Assembly (NCBI GenBank): GCA_039029935.1
Contig: JBCCFC010000078.1
Span: forward strand, 1 to 19,535
Source: G039029935 sp039029935
GTDB taxonomy: Bacteria; Chloroflexota; Anaerolineae; Caldilineales; Caldilineaceae
Direction of reading: 5' to 3'
Length of the DNA: 19,535 nucleotides
Part shown: one piece after another, positions 14,342-19,535 of the stretch
Layout of the letters: every line of letters starts with the position of its first letter
Position numbering within the stretch: position 1 is the first letter of the stretch
Position numbers and translations under genes: made by a program
The notes under the pieces: model-generated
What the model was told of the DNA's origin: nothing
What the model saw: the letters and a program-made list of their open reading frames with translations, nothing else
The model's database searches: none

Positions 14342-15094
14342 TTACCCAACTTGCACCGTATCCGGTCGCCGCCCAACCGATGGTCCGGCCATCAAGCGCA
14401 ATTGCTGTTCGGTCGCATTGGGATAGTCAGCCGGATTATAGTAGGTTGACGCCCATGACGAATGCCCTGGGCTATATTTGTAGAGCAGGGCGCGCCGCTC
14501 ATGGGTGGCCGTCCAAGGCAGTGTGCCATGTACCAGTGCCTCGGTGAAGATGAGCACATCGCCCGCTTCAACGGCGGGCTGACGCACATAATGGGCGTCA
14601 CGTTCATAGTACCGCACGTCATTGGGAATATTGTCGAGAAAGTTGCTTTTGTGGCTCCCCGGGATGCAGCCAAAGCCCCCGTCGCCCTCATCCGCGTGGG
14701 AAAGAAAAAAGGTCGCAACGGTAAGCCCGTTGCGTATGAGGCCATCACGGTACTTGTACCAGTGGTCGGGTGCATTGTCCGTTTCGCCCCCATGCAATCG
14801 CCCAGCACGTCCCCCTTTATTCATAAAAATGCAATAGTCATGATCAACGCGCACTTTAGGACCCAACAACTCAACCAAATAGGGCATCACCTTGGGATGA
14901 TCCATCAACGCATGAAACGATGGCCCCCACTGCGAAACGTGGCTTGTGCGGCGGAAAATGGTATCCTCCCCCTCCTGCACAGGAAACGCCTCATCCGCCT
15001 CTCCATTCATCCGCGCTACTTCTTCTGCTGTCAGCACATTTTTGATGACGATATAGCCATCCAAATCAAAAATGAATTTTTCTTCTGGTGTCAT
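14342..15094 (-). CDS. PhyH-family oxygenase, copy 3, with atypical iron motif
   Basis: The 250-residue protein follows the PhyH fold: N-terminal KFIFDLDGYIVIKNVLTAEE, GCIPGSHKSNF (142-152), and LVHGTLPW with distal His189, followed by Arg200/201 in ERRALLYKYSPG. The proximal motif reads LHGGET: His101 is present, but the position two residues on, where the family has Asp, is Gly103; Glu104 is the nearest acid. This could be a variant ligand set of a PhyH subgroup or loss of activity. The start at 15094 is supported by AAAGGAG ten bases upstream. It is the first intact gene of the minus cluster, directly after the octamer repeats. Confidence 0.9.
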   Translation of the reverse strand: MTPEEKFIFDLDGYIVIKNVLTAEEVARMNGEADEAFPVQEGEDTIFRRTSHVSQWGPSFHALMDHPKVMPYLVELLGPKVRVDHDYCIFMNKGGRAGRLHGGETDNAPDHWYKYRDGLIRNGLTVATFFLSHADEGDGGFGCIPGSHKSNFLDNIPNDVRYYERDAHYVRQPAVEAGDVLIFTEALVHGTLPWTATHERRALLYKYSPGHSSWASTYYNPADYPNATEQQLRLMAGPSVGRRPDTVQVG

Positions 15095-15117
15095 AATATC
15101 TATGCTCCTTTATCAAG

Positions 15118-15221
15118 GTTGAAGAGTTGAAAAGTGGAAAAGTTGAAAGGTAAGATATCGCATCCTCACCACCCTGCCATCTTCAACCCTTCAACTCTTC
15201 AACCTTTCAACTCTTCAACTC
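15118..15221. repeat. Octamer repeats in inverted orientation flanking a 32-bp core
   Basis: Four GTTGAARA-type octamers (15118-15149) and five reverse-complement TTCAACYY octamers (15182-15221) face each other across a short unique core. The unit is the same as in the array at 11986-12062. The right array replaces the body of the enolase-family gene, whose open frame ends at a TGA within the repeat. Confidence 0.93.
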
Positions 15222-15414
15222 TGCATTTATGCATGGGGTTGCGACCGACGAGAAACTGGGTATAATGCTTAATAGCACCAACCACAGCAAGCTCTCGACT
15301 GGACAACCCTGACTCGCCCCAGCCATAAATGCCCTCGTCGGTTTCCACTTTGACCAGACATTGATTGCGATGCCCTACCCACGTTGGATAGGTTTTGATA
15401 TTGGTGATTTTCAC
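15199..15414 (-). pseudogene. Enolase-superfamily (mandelate racemase/MLE, galactonate dehydratase-like) gene, truncated by repeats
   Basis: The N-terminal domain start is clear: MKITNIKTYPTWVGHRNQCL, then VKVETDEGIYGWGESGLSSR (residues 21-40), GAIKH and LVGRNPMH (about 55-62), as in DgoD/MLE-type dehydratases of about 380-400 residues. From residue 64 the codons are simply the octamer repeat, and a TGA within the repeat ends the frame at 71 residues. The catalytic barrel with its metal ligands is entirely missing, so this is a broken gene. Its start ATG and upstream divergent spacer look intact. Whether the rest was deleted or moved cannot be seen here. Confidence 0.85.
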
Positions 15415-15755
15415 AGTTTGCTACCTTCATTGCTAAATTTTAATCATAAGCGCACGGATTATAGCATGGTTTGCGATTTTGATGAAGGGGCAAATTTTGG
15501 TGTCTATGGCAAAATGAACCACTGTTCAATATCGTCTGGGGTCAGGTCATAGCGTGTATACAAAAATATATAACATCTTTATAAGGCTAATCCACCAAAA
15601 TAATTACCCGCGGAGTAGGCAGGGGAACCCTTTGGGTCCTATTGCCGGAGTTTTCGTATACGACCCGCGCTAGAGAGTGCTAACTCCGCGATTCAATGTG
15701 CATTTTATTTTGTGGAATGGCCTAATGCTTTACGGCAGGCGAAGGAGTAGCCACT
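15415..15755. other. Divergent spacer with structured element
   Basis: This 341-bp region lies between the truncated enolase-family gene and the second Gfo/Idh/MocA gene. It is AT-rich up to about 15605, then GC-rich through the folded element at 15609-15690, and ends with a GAAGGAG ribosome site at 15741-15747 eight bases before the ATG at 15756. No open frame of merit was found. The promoter of the plus-strand operon is probably in the AT-rich part. Confidence 0.6.
15609..15690 (+). ncRNA. Compact structured element, possible cis-regulatory RNA
   Basis: CGCGGAGT (15609-15616) pairs perfectly with ACTCCGCG (15683-15690). Inside are GGCA/TGCC (15618-15621 with 15643-15646) enclosing ACCC-TTT-GGGT (15627-15637), and GCGCT-AGAG-AGTGC (15667-15680) with a G-T pair that favours the plus strand. 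A second segment, CGGAGTT (15646-15652), can instead pair with AACTCCG (15682-15688), excluding the outer stem. It lies 66 bases upstream of the Gfo/Idh/MocA start. I could not match it to any known riboswitch, ribozyme or tRNA. Confidence 0.4.
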
Positions 15756-16859
15756 ATGTCCAGCAAAATCAAAGTCGCCTTCTCTGGCGCACGTCGAGCC
15801 AGCTCATTTTTTCGCGCCTTCCAAGCGCACCCAGAAACCGATATCGTGGCTCTCTGCGACCCGCATGAAGAGACACTATACACATCGGGTGACGCAACGG
15901 GCATCACCCAACTTTACCCTGTCTATGAAAGGATGCTGGATGAAGCGAAACCCGATGTCGTTGTCGTCTCATCGCCCATGCACTACCATGTTCCCCAGTC
16001 TATCGCTGCCTTGCAACGTGATATCCACGTACTGAGCGAAGTCACTGCTGCCGTGTCGATGGATGAGGCGCGGTGGCTGGTGCAGGCGTGTAACCGTAGC
16101 AGTGCTGTCTATATGATGGCCGAAAACTACATCTACATGAAGCCCAACGTGCTGGTGCAAGCGATGGTCGAGGCAGGGCTTTTTGGCGAGACGTACTATG
16201 CGGAGGGCGAGTATCTGCACGAGCTATCTGCATTGCACCACATGCCCGATGGTAGCCCGACATGGCGTTATTATTGGCAGGTGGGTGTCAACGGCTGTAC
16301 CTATCCCACGCACAGTTTGGGGCCATGTCTGCAATGGATCAAAGAACGGCCGGAGCGGGTTAGCTGTATCGGCACGGGCAACTGGACTGACCCTGAACAT
16401 GCGATGGAGGACACCGTGCTGTTGCTCTGCAAGACCGCCAGCGAAAAGTTGATGCGTATTCGGCTCGACATGCTCTCGAAACGACCGCACTCAATGACCA
16501 ACTACACACTGCAAGGCACAAAAGGGGCCTATGAAAGCAAGCGACGGCCTGGCGAAGGCAACTGGGTCTGGCTTGAGGATTTCTGCACCGACCCCAATCA
16601 ATGGCTACCATTGGAACAGTTTGAAGATGAATTTCTGCCAGAGATTTGGCGTGATCCACCACCCGAAGCGTTGGCCGCTGGACATGGCGGTGGTGATTAC
16701 TTTGAGGTGATGGATTTTGTCGATGCCGTGCAGGGACGCAAGCCGCCGACGGTAGATATTCATGCGGCGATGGACATGACGCTGCCCGGGTTGGTGAGTC
16801 AAGCGTCGATCAGTCGTGGCGGTGAATGGCTGGCTGTGCCAGATTCGAGGGGGTGGTAA
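15756..16859 (+). CDS. Gfo/Idh/MocA-family oxidoreductase (variant SEV type)
   Basis: The 367-residue protein has a Rossmann N-terminus KVAFSGARRASSFFRAF, where the usual GxGxxG becomes GARRAS (residues 11-16), and a two-domain Gfo/Idh/MocA layout. The classic EKP triad is replaced by Ser94-Glu95-Val96 (VLSEVTAAVS), a variant known from other members. The segment GVNGCTYPTHSLGPCLQW holds the expected mid-domain His motif. The substitutions suggest a different substrate or a changed mechanism from the 343-aa neighbour, with which it shares only family-level similarity. Its stop TAA overlaps the ATG of the phosphoesterase (TAATG), so the two are coupled. The start is well supported by GAAGGAG. 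Activity on a sugar-like alcohol is inferred from the family. Confidence 0.92.
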   Translation: MSSKIKVAFSGARRASSFFRAFQAHPETDIVALCDPHEETLYTSGDATGITQLYPVYERMLDEAKPDVVVVSSPMHYHVPQSIAALQRDIHVLSEVTAAVSMDEARWLVQACNRSSAVYMMAENYIYMKPNVLVQAMVEAGLFGETYYAEGEYLHELSALHHMPDGSPTWRYYWQVGVNGCTYPTHSLGPCLQWIKERPERVSCIGTGNWTDPEHAMEDTVLLLCKTASEKLMRIRLDMLSKRPHSMTNYTLQGTKGAYESKRRPGEGNWVWLEDFCTDPNQWLPLEQFEDEFLPEIWRDPPPEALAAGHGGGDYFEVMDFVDAVQGRKPPTVDIHAAMDMTLPGLVSQASISRGGEWLAVPDSRGW

Positions 16860-18475
16860 TGATGGAGTTAGTTATTTTACACAGCAACGACACGCACGGC
16901 CATCTCAAACCGCTGCCCTCACCCACGCCAACAATGCCCCAGCGCACCCTTGGTGGCTATGCCCGTCGTGCCACCTTCATCGCCCAACAACGTGCTATGC
17001 ATCCAAACGTCCTGCTGCTGGATGCAGGTGATTTTTACCAAGGAAGCCGTTATTGGCACGCCTTTGATGGTGAACCAGACATCGAACTGATGAATGCGCT
17101 GCAATACGATGTCGCATCGCTGGGCAATCATGACTTTGACGGTGGATTTGAACTGTTAGGGGCGCGCCTGCAACAGGCCAACTTCCCCATCCTCTGCGCC
17201 AATATGCGGGTGCAAGCAGACCATCCCCTCTCTGGTTGCTGGCAATCATCGATCATCAAAGAACTTGCAGACGAAAACGGCGACGTTCTACGCGTTGGCA
17301 TTTTTGGCCTGTTGATTGATTTGCCACAACTCTACCCACCCGGGTTTACTGACCACGTGACCTGTCTGCCCATTGTGGAGACGGCTCAGGAAATGGTCCG
17401 TTCGTTGCGATTACAATGTGATGTGATTATTTTTCTTTCGCACTTGGGTGGAGAAGACGATGTTGAGATGGCACAGGCCGTGGATGGCATCGACCTCATC
17501 ATCGGTGGGCATTCGCACACTGAACTTGAGGAGATTCTTTGGGTAAACCATACGCCGATTGTACGCAGCATTGCGGGGACACAGAAGATGGGACGGGTAC
17601 AGCTATCGGTGACAGTGGGTGAGTGTCCAACCATAACGTCCTATCAACTCTTTCCATTGGATGACAGGTATGCGGATGATCCCAACACATCGTCGTTGCT
17701 GGCAACGTGGGATGCCAAGCTACCACCAGAGCGTGTTCTCGGCCAGTTGATCACACCACTGGATACACGCACAGAGAGCAAGGCTGCGGGTGAAAGTGCC
17801 GCTGGAAATTTCTATGTAGATGCACTGTTGACCTATGGGCAATGGGCAGCTAAGGCACAGCCTACACACTATCCGAACCCGACCATTGCCATTGCCCACA
17901 TGGGGACGATTCGCGGCGACCGTGTTTATGCCGCTGGCGACTTCACCAACCATGATCTGGGCGAGTATCATCCCTTCCCCAATCCACCGCTCATCCGGGA
18001 ACTCACGGCCCCCCAACTCAAAAAATTATTGGAGCAAGGAGCAAGTAAGCTTCCACAAGCGCACAGCATTTTTCTCAGCTTTGCAGCATTGACCGCCGTG
18101 ATTGACATCAGTCGCCAACCGCAAATCATCGACATATACAATGAGCGTATTGTGCAGGCAGGCGAGCGCGTTGTTTCTGCCGCGTACCAAGGGCAGCCAA
18201 TCGATTTCAGCGATGAACAGCAAACCTTTATCGTCATTCTGGATGGGTTCATGGGCAAAGGAGTTGCGACCTACTTTTTCCTCAAGGAGAGTCCACTGTT
18301 GGTGAAGTTTGATACGTTAGGCAGTGAGGTTGTAACATGGTATTTAACGCACCATAGCCCCATTCGTGCCGCTGTCGAGGGGCGAATTCAACTTGTACGC
18401 TACGTCACCAAATTCACCGCATCACGCAACATCGCCGCTGCAGTTGGTAACGGCTCACGCTCCCACATTTTGTGA
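16859..18475 (+). CDS. 5'-nucleotidase / 2',3'-cyclic phosphodiesterase-type metallophosphoesterase (UshA-like), cytoplasmic
   Basis: From the ATG at 16859 the protein is 538 residues; a longer in-frame start at 16826 would lie inside the previous gene and is rejected. The calcineurin-like metal site is complete: Asp11 and His13 (SNDTHGH), Asp58 (LLDAGDF), Asn90-His91 (GNHDF), His195 (FLSHLGG), and His218/His220 (GGHSH). A C-terminal 5_nucleotid_C-like domain starts near residue 300 (AGESAAGNFYVDALLTYG). UshA relatives are secreted, but no signal peptide is visible here. The last 25 or so codons overlap the end of homoserine dehydrogenase on the other strand, so the tail has probably arisen by stop-codon loss. 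One-base overlap with the Gfo/Idh/MocA gene indicates an operon. Confidence 0.9.
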   Translation: MMELVILHSNDTHGHLKPLPSPTPTMPQRTLGGYARRATFIAQQRAMHPNVLLLDAGDFYQGSRYWHAFDGEPDIELMNALQYDVASLGNHDFDGGFELLGARLQQANFPILCANMRVQADHPLSGCWQSSIIKELADENGDVLRVGIFGLLIDLPQLYPPGFTDHVTCLPIVETAQEMVRSLRLQCDVIIFLSHLGGEDDVEMAQAVDGIDLIIGGHSHTELEEILWVNHTPIVRSIAGTQKMGRVQLSVTVGECPTITSYQLFPLDDRYADDPNTSSLLATWDAKLPPERVLGQLITPLDTRTESKAAGESAAGNFYVDALLTYGQWAAKAQPTHYPNPTIAIAHMGTIRGDRVYAAGDFTNHDLGEYHPFPNPPLIRELTAPQLKKLLEQGASKLPQAHSIFLSFAALTAVIDISRQPQIIDIYNERIVQAGERVVSAAYQGQPIDFSDEQQTFIVILDGFMGKGVATYFFLKESPLLVKFDTLGSEVVTWYLTHHSPIRAAVEGRIQLVRYVTKFTASRNIAAAVGNGSRSHIL

Positions 18476-19428
18476 TACATGCGTCCATAGAGATCACTAT
18501 GCAGTTCAATCCCCATTTCCCACCCTGTACAGCCACCCAGGAAGTCGGTTCTTGACAAGTGCATGGGCTTCACCGACAGCGTAGGCTGTTGACCGTTTTC
18601 GCCAAACGCCGCCTCCGCGATCAGCTTGATGGTGTTGCCTTGCGACTGTGCCTCCTGCAAATTTTGCGCTGTGATGTTGGTGATGCCCTCAACCGCGACA
18701 TCGGCTAAGGTTGCCTTCATGCCCAGAAAGCTGTTGGCAATGATGATCAGTTTATTGGCCGTGTCCCACCCTTCGACATCCAGCGATGGGTCAGCCTCGG
18801 CAATGCCCCTTGCCTGTGCCTCGGCCAGTGCTTCATCATAGTCACGCCCCGCTGCCATCTCTTCCAGAATAAAGTTGCTGGTTGAATTGAAGATACCGCG
18901 TACTCGTGTAAAGTCAGCCGCAATATGATCGCGTTGACCAATATTGATGACGGGCAATGCACCACAGACGGTTGCGCTAAAGGCCAAGCCCGCATTGTTT
19001 GCGCGGGCAATGTCATGCAGTTCTTGATAGGCCAATACCAACGGTCCTTTGTTGGCAAGCACAACAGAGATGCCCTGTTGCAAGGCGATACGGGTTGCAC
19101 TCAATCCCGGCTCGCCATGTTGCAGGTTGACAGGCGACCCTTCCATCAACAGCTCGCAGTCCAAAGTCGGCAATAGGTCCGCCATCGTTCGCCCCTGCAC
19201 AAATGAGGGCAAATCCTTGACATACCCACCCGCTTCTTTGTGTGTACGGAGTGCGCTCGCATCAAACCCCGCCTCATCTATGGCGACGCCACTGCTATCG
19301 GCCACCGCAATGACCTTAAACGACACGCCATATTGCGCACGTAAACGAGCCTCTTTCATTTCAAATATTTTTAGCAAATTCCGATTCACATTCCCCAGCC
19401 CCATCAGGGCCGTGTTAATTATTTTCAA
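18400..19428 (-). CDS. hom: Homoserine dehydrogenase, short form without ACT domain
   Basis: The 342-residue enzyme makes homoserine from aspartate semialdehyde, the branch point to threonine and methionine. The nucleotide-binding GLGNVNRNL (10-18), ANKGPL (Lys127), GIFNSTSNFILEEM (178-191) and the signature GIAEADPSLDVEGWDTANKL (208-227, with Asp217, Asp222 and catalytic Lys226) are all visible. It lacks the roughly 90-residue C-terminal ACT domain of many homologues, so threonine feedback through that domain is absent. The start appears to be TTG at 19426-19428, in a TTGA overlap with the stop of the gene entering from the right, which supports this start despite no clear RBS. It is tail-to-tail with the phosphoesterase, overlapping by 76 bp. 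Confidence 0.93.
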   Translation of the reverse strand: MKIINTALMGLGNVNRNLLKIFEMKEARLRAQYGVSFKVIAVADSSGVAIDEAGFDASALRTHKEAGGYVKDLPSFVQGRTMADLLPTLDCELLMEGSPVNLQHGEPGLSATRIALQQGISVVLANKGPLVLAYQELHDIARANNAGLAFSATVCGALPVINIGQRDHIAADFTRVRGIFNSTSNFILEEMAAGRDYDEALAEAQARGIAEADPSLDVEGWDTANKLIIIANSFLGMKATLADVAVEGITNITAQNLQEAQSQGNTIKLIAEAAFGENGQQPTLSVKPMHLSRTDFLGGCTGWEMGIELHSDLYGRMYHKMWEREPLPTAAAMLRDAVNLVT

Positions 19429-19535
19429 AATATTTTTTGTACATAAAATTTTGTAACGCCAAATAAAGTGTGTAATAATGAGCGGCCAAAGATATCTTTA
19501 ATTGCTTGGTAATATAATTTACCATTCACAGGCGA
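19425..19535 (-). CDS. C-terminal end of an unidentified gene (partial, off the right edge)
   Basis: A minus-strand frame is open from the window edge to TGA at 19425-19427, giving 36 residues that begin SPVNGKLYYQAIKDIFGR and end FYVQKIF. The stop overlaps the TTG start of homoserine dehydrogenase as TTGA, a standard coupled junction, which is the main reason to believe it. It is too short to name. A small GGTAA/TTACC inverted repeat (19508-19523) lies inside it. Confidence 0.5.
   Translation of the reverse strand, partial: SPVNGKLYYQAIKDIFGRSLLHTLFGVTKFYVQKIF

Noticed and set aside
14462..15130. 222-codon plus-strand open frame over PhyH copy 3
   Set aside because: It is fully antisense to a gene with clear family motifs and has no family features of its own.
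15118..15221. Insertion sequence ends
   Set aside because: The inverted arms are tandem octamers around only 32 bases; there is no transposase and no target duplication visible.
15609..15690. tRNA-like reading of the folded element, on either strand
   Set aside because: The outer stem resembles an acceptor stem, but there is no T-arm GGTTCRANTCC, no regular D or anticodon arm and no CCA, so it is not called a tRNA.
19508..19523. GGTAA/TTACC palindrome as an operator for homoserine dehydrogenase
   Set aside because: It lies within the coding end of the upstream gene and is only 5 bp per arm.

Overview
The window reads as ordinary bacterial chromosome with dense genes, mixed strands and operon-like spacing. 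A Chloroflexota-type organism (Anaerolineae/Caldilineae-like) is my best guess. The reasons are a RodZ-like membrane protein with a very long Thr/Pro 'PTNTP' linker, a divergent complex-I-antiporter-type subunit, and the mix of phytanoyl-CoA dioxygenases, sulfatase and Gfo/Idh/MocA oxidoreductases. That gene mix is also common in Poribacteria and Planctomycetes, so the assignment is tentative. There is no rRNA, confident tRNA, CRISPR array, phage or complete insertion sequence.

Layout. 1-2484 (minus): a membrane operon with a 639-aa NuoL/M/N-like antiporter subunit, followed one base later by a multi-spanning membrane protein that runs off the left edge. 2727-4235 (plus): a RodZ-like HTH/transmembrane/Ig-like protein. 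4236-5642: a lower-GC island holding a stand-alone colicin D-like tRNase domain and an overlapping immunity-like gene, with a candidate sigma70 promoter and a weak terminator. 5643-6908 (minus): a DegT/DnrJ/EryC1/StrS aminotransferase. 6909-7253: a divergent spacer with a long inverted repeat. 7254-9331 (plus): a MetE-catalytic-domain-like methyltransferase and an OppF-type ATPase, 2 bp apart. 9345-15414 (minus): sulfatase, Gfo/Idh/MocA oxidoreductase, PhyH, PhyH, GNAT, PhyH, and at its upstream end a truncated enolase-superfamily gene. Short tandem octamer and heptamer repeats lie within this cluster and at its upstream end. 15415-15755: a divergent spacer with a compact structured element. 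15756-18475 (plus): a second Gfo/Idh/MocA protein overlapping by one base a 5'-nucleotidase-type phosphoesterase. 18400-19428 (minus): homoserine dehydrogenase, tail-overlapping the phosphoesterase and coupled by a TTGA overlap to a gene entering from the right edge.

How the genes may work together. The 9345-16859 block looks like small-molecule or sugar catabolism or modification (sulfate ester removal, NAD-dependent oxidation, 2-oxoglutarate-dependent hydroxylation, acetylation); its substrate cannot be told from sequence. Homoserine dehydrogenase and the MetE-like protein both touch methionine metabolism but are not in one operon.

The most notable items are four. First, the orphan colicin D-like toxin/immunity pair with no delivery domain. 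Second, the octamer repeats that end exactly where the enolase-family gene is cut. Third, the possible switching RNA/DNA structure at 15609-15690. Fourth, several perfect intergenic hairpins without U-tracts that look like REP-type elements.
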